Of a stretch of 64,000 nucleotides of DNA, positions 54,299 through 64,000 are shown piece by piece. The notes below the pieces were generated by a model that saw nothing but the letters and a program-made list of their open reading frames with translations, did not search any database and was not told the DNA's origin. A program made the position numbers and the translations under genes. Positions within the stretch are counted from its first letter, which is position 1, and every line of letters starts with the position of its first letter. This stretch comes from Xanthoparmelia taractica (Eukaryota > Ascomycota > Lecanoromycetes > Lecanorales > Parmeliaceae): positions 124,001-188,000 of the forward strand of contig JANQBS010000048.1 of assembly GCA_033085395.1 (NCBI GenBank), in the 5' to 3' direction.

Positions 54299-56011
54299 AT
54301 GCTTTATGCATTCTCGTCAATGGATTCCTTGAAGAGCTCCATCACCTCTCTCTTACACCCTGGATCTGCTACCAACGAGGATGTAGAAACTCTGCTCAAG
54401 GCTGAGGATGGAGCGACCTCCACCTTCGTGAGCAGATATGCTCTCCCAACAACAGCAAGCAGGACCGTCAAGAAAATTCTAATCGCACTCCTTCCAAATC
54501 CCATCCAACGCCGCCTCGCACCTCATATATATAAATCACCACGAATTCATCCGACCTCTTACCTTGATGGGCTCCGTGGTACGTGTTTCGCTTGGGAGCG
54601 TTCCTTTTTTTTCTTTCTTTTCGTGTGGCACATTCCAAGGCGCCAAGTGCTGGGGCCAACCCTTGCCCCCGCAAAAAGAGGACTAAGTTTGAGCTTCTCA
54701 GGTATCGCGTCTTTCATCGTCTTTGCTCACCACTATACCAACTGGGTGCCCCCCTACCTAGCCTATTATGGCGTGGACACTGAGAAACGCCCTTCATCCC
54801 TCGTGCAATTACCATTCATTCGCGTCATCTACTCCGGCCGGCCAATGGTCCACGTCTTCTTCGTCATATCCGGCTTTGTTCTGTCGAGGAAACCTCTGCA
54901 ATTAGCCCGCAACCACAAATACGATGATCTCCACAGGACTCTTTCGTCCTCCGTCTTCCGACGCGCTATACGTCTCTACTTACCAGCAGCCTTCTCGACC
55001 TTCTTCATGCTTTTGCTCATTCGCGCCGGCTGGGCGCGACATCCAATGGACGGCGGATTCCTAGCTCAAGTGGCAGACTGGGTTGGTGCAGTATTTGATA
55101 TCACCAAGCCGTGGCAGTGGGATGTGATCCAAGATCTACGTTACGACATGCATACATGGACGCTTCCTGTCGAGATGGTCATGTCCATGTTATTATTCAT
55201 CACAATAACCGGTCTTTCAAGGTGCAAAGTGCCAATTAGGTTCGGTCTGATGATCCTGATCATGCTGTACTGTTTCCGCAACGGACGTTGGGCGGCCGTC
55301 GAATTCCTCGGTGGTGCCTGTATTGCTGAAGTCGACTTGATACAAGACGCCCGTGCGTATCGAGCGGCGAGTCTTCAACCATCCAGCCTTGAAGGAGAAC
55401 ATTGTCACGACAACCAGCTCGACCCAGCTGCCGTAGCCCCTACCTCTGTAGATGAACGAATACAAGGTGCCACTTTCAGAAGTACAGCGTGGACCGTGTT
55501 CTGGTGGGTCCAACTGGTAATCGCACTCTGGATTTGCGGATGGCCCAACCACGACGCCGAGAAAGCGCCCGGACTGGCTTGGCTGTTAGCGCACACACCG
55601 GAGCCCTACCTGTCATTCGGTGTGGTACGATACACTGACTGGAGATCTGCGCCTTGGTACATAATAGCATCGCTCCAAATCGTCTTCGCATGCCAACAAC
55701 TGCCCCCTTTGCAAAGATTACTGAGCACCGGCCCAGTACAGTATCTGGCGTCAATCTCGTTCGCGCTTTATCTTATGCATGGGCCGATGTTCGAAGGGTT
55801 CGGTGGGAGAATCATGAATCCGATTTTGCATTCTGTGACCGGCATGGATCAGGCTGGAGTTTGGGAATTGTTCTATGTGTGGATCGTAGGGCTCTTTGCG
55901 CTGGGCATACCTTGTTTGTGGGCCGCCGATTTGTTCTGGCGATTCATAGATCGGCCGTGTGTGGATTTCGCTAGGTGGGTTGAGAAAAAATGTCTCGATC
56001 ATGAGCATTGA
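54299..56011 (+). CDS. Integral-membrane acyltransferase (acyltransferase_3 family)
   Basis: Two exons, 54299-54578 and 54702-56011, giving 529 residues. The 123-nt intron is stop-free and in phase, but splicing restores YLDGLRGIASFIVFAHHY, the family start with its catalytic His. FVISGFVLSRKPLQ follows, and FRRAIRLYLPA matches the Arg/Leu/Pro motif. About ten hydrophobic spans run to the end, with ISFALYLMHGPM near the C-terminus. The acyl group and acceptor are unknown. Fungal relatives O-acetylate sugars or secondary metabolites, but no metabolite genes lie nearby. Confidence 0.88.
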   Translation: MLYAFSSMDSLKSSITSLLHPGSATNEDVETLLKAEDGATSTFVSRYALPTTASRTVKKILIALLPNPIQRRLAPHIYKSPRIHPTSYLDGLRGTCFAWERSFFFFLFVWHIPRRQVLGPTLAPAKRGLSLSFSGIASFIVFAHHYTNWVPPYLAYYGVDTEKRPSSLVQLPFIRVIYSGRPMVHVFFVISGFVLSRKPLQLARNHKYDDLHRTLSSSVFRRAIRLYLPAAFSTFFMLLLIRAGWARHPMDGGFLAQVADWVGAVFDITKPWQWDVIQDLRYDMHTWTLPVEMVMSMLLFITITGLSRCKVPIRFGLMILIMLYCFRNGRWAAVEFLGGACIAEVDLIQDARAYRAASLQPSSLEGEHCHDNQLDPAAVAPTSVDERIQGATFRSTAWTVFWWVQLVIALWICGWPNHDAEKAPGLAWLLAHTPEPYLSFGVVRYTDWRSAPWYIIASLQIVFACQQLPPLQRLLSTGPVQYLASISFALYLMHGPMFEGFGGRIMNPILHSVTGMDQAGVWELFYVWIVGLFALGIPCLWAADLFWRFIDRPCVDFARWVEKKCLDHEH

Positions 56012-56747
56012 GAGGAGTAATGGCATGGGTTGTACTTTGGTGACTGGTGTCGCTAGGAGGGCTGCATACTGGGTACCATCAGCGCATCGGCAAGGATAAA
56101 GACAACAATATAGACTAGAAGTCGCCTTGGAATAATATCACTAATTCCCCTTGGTAATCAAATGGCCCTTTTAGGTTCCCAACCTAACCGATACCTTGGA
56201 CGGCAAACAACAACAACGTAAGCCAACCGGTCAGCAGAAAAGATCCTCCTCTCACGCTGCAGGTAAAATGCAAGAGGCAGATATGTCTTGATTGATTGAT
56301 CAACATATATAGCCAACCAACGTCTATCCCAAAGCACAAACGTGTAGCACAGCTCCGAACGCTAGATACCTACCTTACCCAAGTTGCAAGACACATCAAT
56401 ACGTCTGTCGTAGCGTCCGCCATTAGAAAATTCCAGCGCAAAACGGCGGTCTGGAGAAAGGGAAGGGAAGTGAGCTGGGTATGTGTGTGCATGGGTTGTA
56501 AATGATCTATATATACGTAGGACGCACGTTCGAGAGCGGCGTCTCCGTCTCGTGTCGGTTCGGTTCAAACAAATACGACGGCACGTACTAACACACTAAC
56601 ACACACACACACACACACACACACATATGGCAGGACTGGACGAAATGTATAGACGAATGTGATTTATTTTATGTATTCACCTCGGAGAACCCAGACAACA
56701 CGCCCGCTCAGCAGTCAGTCAGTCAGTCAGTCAGGCACAGACAGCCT
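56012..56747. repeat. Intergenic with CA and CAGT microsatellites
   Basis: A (CA)n run of about 13 units lies at 56599-56625, and an (AGTC)n run of about five units at 56712-56734. The rest is the convergent 3' region of the acyltransferase and the small gene that follows. Confidence 0.7.
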
Positions 56748-57169
56748 TTAACTTTCTGGGGCGGTTTCTCCTCCAAAGAGGTGCGCGATTTTGGCATCGA
56801 GACCGTGCTTGCGAACTGCGAGGGTGGCGAGGGAGAGAATAGCGAATCTGGATAAGGGGCTGGAGAGGCTGGATTTGGCGCTTTGGCCGGGGGGGGGGAC
56901 TCTTTTGGCTGGTTGAGTTGTTGGTGGGCGGGGTTTTGGGTCGTGGATGCGGCGGAGTGGAGTGGTGTTTGTTCCTTGTATTTTTTTGAAAGACCTACTT
57001 GAGATTATCAGTCGGGTTTACGTCACGACGGAGAGGAGGGGGGTGGGGGGGGAAAGAGGGGAGAGGGGAGAGGGGAGAGTGTGTAAGAGAGAGATTGTGC
57101 AAAACGTCATACCCGATTCCAACACGGTTCTGAAAGGTCTCTGTACGAGTACCTGAGAGACCAGTGCAT
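56748..57169 (-). CDS. Putative 87-residue protein, two exons
   Basis: Exon 1 is 57169-57153 (17 nt, MHWSL), exon 2 is 56994-56748, with a 158-nt GT-AG intron holding a long pyrimidine tract and a ctgat branch site. The joined protein has a basic, Pro/Thr-rich front (TTPLRRIHDPKPRPPTTQP) and a C-terminal part that reads as real coding sequence: SRFAILSLATLAVRKHGLDA, KIAHLFGGE. I do not recognise the family; a membrane-anchored mitochondrial or peroxisomal protein is possible. The 3' exon is the better-supported half; the start exon could be different. Confidence 0.35.
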
Positions 57170-59042
57170 TTTCGCGGCGCCAACGTATGAATATGAGCGC
57201 TGTGGCCATTATTTAGTAGGGTTGTCCGTATACTACTGCCTCTTATTTTTTTTGCACTCGTGCCTTTAGAATATCTATGGCCATCCAGTGGATATTGCCG
57301 AGCTCCTCGGCTTAATATCTCGATAATCTACACTCCCAATCAGTCCCAACGACCCCGTTTAGATTGCTCTGCGGACCACCTTCTCTCACTTGTTCAAGCA
57401 CGTGCGTTTCAGAAGGTACAGCACTGATATAGTCGAGGATGATTGACAGTACGCGAGTTTGGGCGGTTGCCCGCATTTTTCTCAGAAACAGTCTCCCACA
57501 CCCTTCAAGAACCCATTCGGCGTAGTCATCTAAGACGGAGAGTAGCCCAGGCATCTGATCCTCGGCCCCGCGCCCAAGCGTGCTAAAAGAGCAACATATA
57601 TCTCGTACAAGCTGCTCAGGGCCACGACTGAAATCCACTTTTCCGTGCATGGACACAGCGGTTGTTCAAGATAGGCAGGCTGTGCATTCCCTTGATAAAC
57701 GCTATCCAGGCTGACCTGCCTTTTGGTTTGTTTTGTAGTGTCTTCTTCTTCTTCGTCCAATCTCACCGATCTTTTGGGGCTTAGCTAGCGCTCGAGTCGG
57801 ACATGCTCGCTGAGTACATTGTAGTCAGAGAAACATCACCGTAGGAGCGGGATCCCGTAACAGTAGTCATACTCCAAGTTGTACGCACGATGTTGGTCTT
57901 ATCCGCTGCACGGTTCGCTTCAATGCCAATCTTTCCATGAGTCTCCGTGGGAACTCGGATTCCGAAGCATAGCAAACAAGTACGTACGTACGCCCACCAG
58001 AAAGCCAAGAACAGGGAGACGCTGTTGGTACCGATCCTGGTGACCAGTGATAGCGCGGCGTATACAGCGTCGTAGTTGGGCTTGGCGTGTGTATTCCTTC
58101 CTTCGACTGTTTTTGTACGTAAAGTAAGGAGTGCCAAGGATTCAAGATGGCGACAAAGCAGGTTTCTCCAGTGCACGATGGATGGATTGGATAGATTCAG
58201 TCTTCTTGCGCACGCCAAGTCGATCCATCGTGAGTGAGTAAGCACGCAGTTTTGACTGCAATATGACTGCAGTATAGTGGACTTATCCGACCGTATGTAA
58301 ATATATCTCGTGATCGGTTTCATCTCATCTCGTGATCGTGATGATGCCACCATCCGGCGCCACTTTCTAGACAAAAGGATCTAATTAAGTCAAAGGAAAC
58401 ATGGCGATGAAACATTCCCACAAGGTTCCCACAAAAATCTTCCGTCCGCGCTTAAGAGTGCGCGGCATCTGAGCCTTGAACATGCACCTGGCTTGCTCAG
58501 AAATAGGGAAAGCCTGCAGACTCTAGGATCGGAAGTAAATTAGAGGGTATGTATGACGGGAGCGTTGGTCGGAAAGGCTTTGCTGTATGATTTGAAGATG
58601 CTGACGGGAGTGAGGAGTTCCTGGCATGTAACAATCGACTCTAAAGAGAGTATAAGGTAGGTAGGTAGGTATTCCTTGAGTTACCTAATGAGGTCAAAGG
58701 GATTCCTTGGCACCTTGCAGGCTTTTTTTCCGACCCGCGAGACGTCGTCTAAGCCTCCCCCATCAATTTAAGCGCACTGTACTGTTGTACGCTTTCTTCC
58801 GCGTAGGCCAGTTACATTCATATTCGTTCCGTTCCTATAGAGTTTAGCGACATGATAAGCTGCAGGTATAAAACGGCACCGAATGGCAGCGGGTTTACTT
58901 TCTCCATCTGCGAACAGGAAAACCGTGGGTCAATCTTGATGAGATATCAACGAGGCAGACATACGACGAACCAATTACATCAAGGGTCCGGCTTCGAGCT
59001 GCCCAGTTAACTGTATTCAGTCACCATCCGTTATTTTCTAAA
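57170..59042. other. Gene-poor region
   Basis: About 1.9 kb. The minus-strand frame around 57781-58150 has coding-like composition (PNYDAVYAALSLVTRIG, FLAFWWAYVRTCLLCFG) but no start, splice structure or homology I can support. Two further short minus-strand frames lie at 57312-57766. A (GTAG)n run lies near 58656-58669. The right end is the promoter of the following secreted-protein gene. Confidence 0.35.
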
Positions 59043-60559
59043 ATGTTCTCCTTGCTTTTCATAACATTTGCAGCTTCGGCTTGCCTTCAGTTCGCTGCGT
59101 CTTCACCGATACAAACAGATTCTGCAATTGCCAACCTCGACACCAGAAACACGTACAACTGCACTGATTTGGGAGCCGAGCCGAGCACCCTGTGTTTGGA
59201 CGAGCTGAACATTTCCGACTACCTCGACAACTGGAACCGGACCACGCCTGCTTGCGAAGCGAGCCGTGGTGATGGGAGTGATTGCTGCAACCCCCAAGAG
59301 CCCTGGACAAACTGCTTCCTACGCTTGGCGTATGGTAGGGCGGGGTTCGACTGTACAAAATTCGATCCCCAATCATGTACTCTGCAAGCGTTGCGTCCCG
59401 ATCTGGATCCGAGCATTGCGCCAAAGGTTGGATATGTCGTTCGAAATATCGTGACCGTTCACAGTCTTTTCGTCTCGTATTCCCTAGGTGAGCCGTGACC
59501 AGCTATTCGTTGCACCTGATGCTGGCGCAGCGTTAACCTTTTGTTTTCAAGCATTGCAAGAGCAAAGCATTAGTGGAGGCGACTCGGTATCGGCGAATCT
59601 CCATGAAATCCTAAAGGGAAGTACTGAAGTTGGTGCGACGCTCAACAATGGCAACGTAGAAAAGGCGTTGTTGGTCGGCCTACCATTCTGGGGGGTGAAT
59701 ATGCCATCATTGCGCCGCAAATAAAGAACTCGCTGACTTTGCTCGGTAGATGCCGTCAGTTCTTTCAGGCGGATCCCAGCAGATCAATCCGCCTGTCAAT
59801 CCCGCCGCGGCACAGGCATTTGTACAGAGCCTTCAAAACACACAAGCAGTCGGTTTCAAGCTATTCCGTGTACCGTACGACGTCCAAGATTACATGACTA
59901 CGACGAACGATCTCGCCTCTGATCCTGGTAAAGCGGGAAGCCTGCTGCAGTTAGCTTTCAGCCTCATCATGACTCATGTGCCAACGTTCAGTATGTGGGC
60001 CGCCCACGGGCTCTACTCCGGTGCTACCACCGCTCTGAGTGTCCCGCCGGCAGCTGTGGGCATGACATCCGCATTCACCACCTACCTGGTCGGCGAAGCT
60101 CTGTCGCAGTCCCACTTCTCCGCAACACCCGCTTCAACGACCGTTACCAAAGAGGCATTCCAGAATGGCCGCACATGCACAACCCTCGGCGACGTCTGCA
60201 AGGATAGCAGCGGCAAAACATACTACTGGAGCCAAGCGTTCCAGACGCAGTATCAAATTAATGAGCCCAGCAACTGGGCCTCGCACTCCACGATACCGCA
60301 GCTCGGGATCGAGGCCAATGCATACGGTCTGTTGGAGTACATTGAAACAACGAATGCGTACATGCCAGTGCTTTTTGACGGCGCTTACAATTGTACGCTG
60401 GAGGGCAAGGCGGGAGGATCGTCGGTCGATATCAACTCCGACGGCTCGTTAGATGTGGCTTGCCTTTCATCTTTACCTATATACTTAGCAAAGGGCTCTC
60501 ATTGCCCTAATGGCGCGGTATATGTGGATGGAAAGTGCCCGTTTGGCTTCCATGGATAG
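59043..60559 (+). CDS. Secreted cysteine-containing protein of unknown function
   Basis: Three exons, all phase 0: 59043-59450, 59503-59694 and 59750-60559, giving 469 residues. Signal peptide MFSLLFITFAASACLQFAA. The N-terminal third has several cysteines (NTYNCTDLGAEPSTLC, GSDCCNPQEPWTNCFL). A small-residue-rich helical middle follows (ALHEILKGS-like, then LFRVPYDVQDYMTTTND). The end carries four more cysteines, with CPNGAVYVDGKCPFGFHG. Multiple N-glycosylation sequons are present. It resembles a group of fungal extracellular proteins that I cannot name with certainty. The 52-nt first intron (gtgacc ... gaccag) has an alternative 49-nt reading from gtcgtt, so residues near the join are tentative. 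Confidence 0.75.
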
Positions 60560-61021
60560 CGTTCGCAGTTTCCAGTGTCCTGGATAAGATAACTTGTAAC
60601 AGTGGTGTTCCGCGGGCCAGCAGTCAGATTTCTTCATTAGATGTGCGCTCCATTTGCGCTATTGGTTTTAAGCTCAAGACTTTGTGATTTCATCTTCCAC
60701 CACATCATGGACCTTGCAGTATAGGCACTAAACAGGTCTTGTCAATCGTGCATAAGGAGCCACAGCGACCAGCGGTCAACATTACCGTATGCGCCTGTCA
60801 CACCTACCAATAATCAGTCATAGGTAATGGGGTCAACCCCCAAGCTATCACAATTCTCTACTTCTCCTTCGTTATACCCGATTGGATCTTCTCGAGCTTC
60901 TCCTGAATCTCGTCCCGCACCTTTTTCCCTACGTCTTTACTCCATCAGGACTCGTCACGAATGCGCTCTGCGCCTTGCTGTTATCCGCGAATCAGTGAAT
61001 GAACACTCCACCTCGTGCAAT
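60560..61021. other. Intergenic, no gene recognised
   Basis: 3' flank between a plus-strand gene and the broken dehydrogenase. Nothing protein-like. Confidence 0.35.
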
Positions 61022-61991
61022 TCATGATGCCAGCATCGCTTGATTTTTCAACCTGCTTATGCTGATGAAGACACCGTGACTTTCCTTGCCCGTCATAACG
61101 GCATGCACCAGCGCTCTGCTACCCTCTTCGGCAGTCCAAGCTACCGCCGCCCGCATCACCTCCATGACGACTTTCGTGCTTCCTACGGCACTGTGGGTGA
61201 GGTCTGTGCAGCAGAGCCCTGGGTCGACTGTGTTCAGGATGACAAAAGGGGATTTGATGGCAGTTCCAGTGGCGATGGCGCGGACGGCGTAGAGTTGGAG
61301 CAGTTTGCTGACATGGTAGTTGCATTGATACGGGAACCAGTATAGCTTGCACACTTGGCAGGGTCATTTGAGGTTTCAGAAATATTTGGTCTCAAGATCG
61401 AGTGTGACCGTACGGGACTTTCATGTCGGCTGTCTTTCTGTCGTTGAGCGTGGCGAGTGATTTGGGTGTTTTGCGCTCTGGAAAGCTAGTCCAGCCATGG
61501 ATACCGGAACCGACGATTGTAATGGCGGGCTCAATGTTTTACTTTTCAGCGGAAGAGCGGAGGATTAAAAACAGAAGCAGTGCAATGCTGATGACGTTGA
61601 CGGTTAACGTATTCTCATTGTATTCGGAGATCTCGAATTGTTCAGTAGCCACGCCAGTATTCAGAACGGCAATATCTACGCGTTCAAGCTCGGCGACTCT
61701 GGCTGCGAAAGCTTTGACCGAGGCATAGCTAGAGTAGTCGAGCTTGTAGACTTCAACGACACCGGTGCGTTTGGTTTGAGCCTCGATCTCTGCTTTGGCA
61801 GCTTCAGGTTTCTTGATGGAGCGCACAGCGAGAATGACTTTGCTCGCGTTGAGACGGATGAAGAGTTTGGATGCTTCTCTTCCAAGGCCAACGTTTGCAC
61901 CGGTTACGATGATGGTCTTGCCTGAAAAGTCTGCGGTTGGCACTGGTGGCTTGAATGCCACTTGGGTGTGGAAGTCACTAAAGATGCCCAT
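61022..61991 (-). pseudogene. Short-chain dehydrogenase/reductase, broken
   Basis: Minus strand from 61991: MGIFSDFHTQVAFKPP, the Rossmann motif TGANVGLG, a conserved SLxYSS/VDIAVLNTG segment (NAG replaced by NTG), then RSSAEK followed by TAA at 61541-61539 where an aromatic residue is expected. The same frame continues with clear SDR sequence (NIEPAITIVGSGIHGW, TLNDRKTADM). A later frame carries the YxxxK active site (NYHVSKLLQLYAVRAI) and the C-terminal DPGLCCTDLT. The join before YHVSK has no good AG acceptor. A nonsense codon plus a damaged splice site indicate a pseudogene of an NAD(P)-dependent reductase of unknown substrate. Confidence 0.75.
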
Positions 61992-63083
61992 GATGCAAAA
62001 TGCCCATGAGAGGGGTGTGATGGTACCATCAGTATCTACCTATTTCCATAGTTGTCCGTCTGATCCATGGGTATGCACCATCCACCGGGGTGACGTAACA
62101 ATGCTGATGCCACCGGGGATGACGGTGTGGATTATGAGAGACGGTGGAAGTGGGTATGGGTGAGATGGAATGGTATGGAGATAACAACGGAAATAAGACG
62201 TGGGCGAATTGATGAGGAATCTTTAGTAGGCAACCATCATTCAAGGATCTTGGCTCTGCTCATGAAATCTCCTTTCCTTATGTACATAGGTAGTAATCTG
62301 TGTAGCCAATCTTTAGCTATATCTGTCATCCATGAAGCCTATACCTGGCCCTTGGATGGGCGTGGCATTTCACGCCTGACTACATTGTGATAATGAGACA
62401 GGGTGCGGGAGAGCACAATCAGACTATGAGGCATTACAGGGTCAAGCAGAATCTCCTGATCCAATGATTGACATACCGCTGACATCCGGAATCCTTCAAT
62501 GTCTAGGATGTCAATGTATAGGACGACTCCGTTCCTCATTTGACAGGCACGGCAACGAGGCTTACTCATCCTTTGCACACGGAGATACTTCATATAAGGA
62601 AAATCCGGAAATCGGGTCCCGGGATCCGGATTGATATACTTGAATGTTCCGATTCGTTATTAGCTGTTCGCTTGAAAGAACGCGTGGAAAGGCTGAAATC
62701 CTACCTGTCTGATTGGTTACACATCTGCTGATACAGAGTCCTCCACTGTAAGCCTCCTGCAGGATGGTAGCGTGCCATGCTTTTTCCCCGCAGAATTGTC
62801 ATTGATCGTTCTCCCATGCCTGAAAATTTGCTGACGGTCATGGGTATTCTCACCCTGGGCCTATGATGAGGAATCATCATTCCTTGTGAGCGCTTTTCTA
62901 CAATTCCTTACAGCGCGTACTTGCAAGCGGCCCAAGAGAAGAATCAGGAGCAGCAAGAGTCTAGTATAAGAGAAGGAATGAAAGGGTATATAAGATGATT
63001 TCTCCTCAGGTCTCCTTTAGCTTGCCCCGATTACAACACCCAACTGAAACAATCGATCAAGTCTCACTTGCAGTATATTCAAT
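61992..63083. promoter_or_regulatory. Divergent upstream region with a TATA box for the next gene
   Basis: About 1.1 kb without a gene. A TATATAA at 62987-62993 lies 91 bp before the ATG of the following gene, and a CA/AT-rich leader follows. Confidence 0.45.
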
Positions 63084-64000
63084 ATGCGTCCTTCAAACTT
63101 GCTGTGCCTCGTTGCCATCAACATTGGCCTGACCCTGTCCCATCCTTTTTATCACAATGGAACAGGCAAGACCGCATACTTTCAAGATGATGACCAGGCC
63201 GGAAGCAACATCATAGCCCTCCGTATCTCAGACACTGATGGAACACTTTCAAACCCTGTCAGCACTGCCACGGGTGGCAAGGGTTTTAAAGGTTTTGCCG
63301 TTTCACAAGATTCAGTTGTAGTCTCGGGAAAGGTATGAATATCTTCCCATTCTAATCTACTTTCTCTTCTGCTGAAACACTATTTCACAGTATCTCTTCA
63401 CCGTAAATCCAGGTGATGACACACTTTCCCTGTTTGTCATTGACCCTGCCAATCCCGAGCATCCTTCCCTCGTCGGAAAACCAGCACCAACTCTAGGCGA
63501 GACACCCGTAACCGTTGCCTATTCACCACGTTTAAAGACAGGTCAGTCATGTCACTGCTTCCGCACTCCACATCATTCCTGATTGGCATTCAGCGTGCGT
63601 TCTCAATACCGGTGCAGTCGCGGGCGTCACCTGCTTCTCCGTCGACCAACATAAAGGCCTCACAGCTCTCGGCGGCCTGCGCCCAATCCCCCAGACAGAG
63701 AACGAAGATCCATTACCCGCGCTCCCCCCTCCTTTGGTAATCGGTGCAGATATCGTCTTCAACCCCTCCTCCACCGCCGTCTTCGTGACCATCCGCAGCA
63801 ACGGCGCCAACCCCGGTCTTCTCTACGCATACCCCGTCACCAACAATCAAGTCAGCACCGACCACGTCCTCTCTTCCTTGCCCACCCTACCCTCACTCTT
63901 CAGTCTCAACTTCCTCGACCACAGCGACTCCCATCTCCTTATCACATCACCACATTTCAACTTACCCGGCGCCGCCTTCCTCCAGGTCTCTTATCCTTCC
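63084..64000 (+). CDS. Secreted beta-propeller protein, 3-carboxymuconate-cyclase-like (partial, 3' end outside window)
   Basis: Exons 63084-63332, 63391-63541 and 63594 onward, the last running off the window. Signal peptide MRPSNLLCLVAINIGLTLSH. The readout TAYFQDDDQAGSNIIALRIS, with repeats YLFTVNPGDDTLSLFVIDP and a later LLYAYPVTNN strand, is the pattern of seven-bladed lactonase/YbhE propellers that are annotated as 3-carboxymuconate cyclases; secreted fungal members include known surface antigens. Catalytic residues cannot be judged from the part seen. Confidence 0.8.

Noticed and set aside
57781..58374. 198-codon minus-strand frame
   Set aside because: The distal half looks coding, but the front does not and no splice join could be found; noted in the intergenic entry only.

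Overview
The window is nuclear DNA of a filamentous ascomycete (Pezizomycotina). Most genes are interrupted by short GT-AG introns, usually 46-75 nt. The proteome is typical of filamentous fungi: a BimC-type kinesin-5, a RID/Masc1-type cytosine methyltransferase, fungal secreted proteins, and remnants of HET and ascomycete C2H2-type genes. I cannot fix the class from the sequence alone. All gene models below were joined by hand from reading frame, splice sites and protein similarity.

Layout. 0-8 kb: PHAF1-like protein (-), kinesin-5 (+) and DNA polymerase kappa (-). 8-26 kb: a gene-poor accessory stretch with a 913-codon orphan gene, a protein with a basic C-terminus, a divergent aspartate kinase in eight exons, a HET-domain remnant, an LYR-motif protein, a PEBP-family protein and a broken C2H2 gene. 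26-54 kb: a dense housekeeping block with SEC17, eIF4E, a small secreted protein, an SSO-type syntaxin, SYM1, nicotinate phosphoribosyltransferase, a proline-rich repeat secreted precursor, the RID-like methyltransferase, RRN9, SAC1, a Rab5 GTPase, SAR1, NOP7 and folylpolyglutamate synthase. 54-64 kb: a membrane acyltransferase, a very small two-exon gene, a secreted protein of unknown function, a broken short-chain dehydrogenase and the 5' part of a secreted beta-propeller (carboxymuconate-cyclase-like) protein.

How the genes relate. SEC17, the syntaxin, SAC1, Rab5 and SAR1 all serve vesicle traffic. NOP7, RRN9 and eIF4E serve ribosome production and translation. These look like shared conserved gene order, not a dedicated system. 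The more unusual content is as follows. The aspartate kinase keeps its catalytic motifs but has lost the conserved allosteric-site sequence. The secreted precursor has eight proline-rich repeats ahead of a dibasic site. An apparently intact RID-like methyltransferase lies within 25 kb of three decayed genes, at least one of which carries a RIP-type nonsense change. No tRNA, rRNA, intact transposon or CRISPR array was found.
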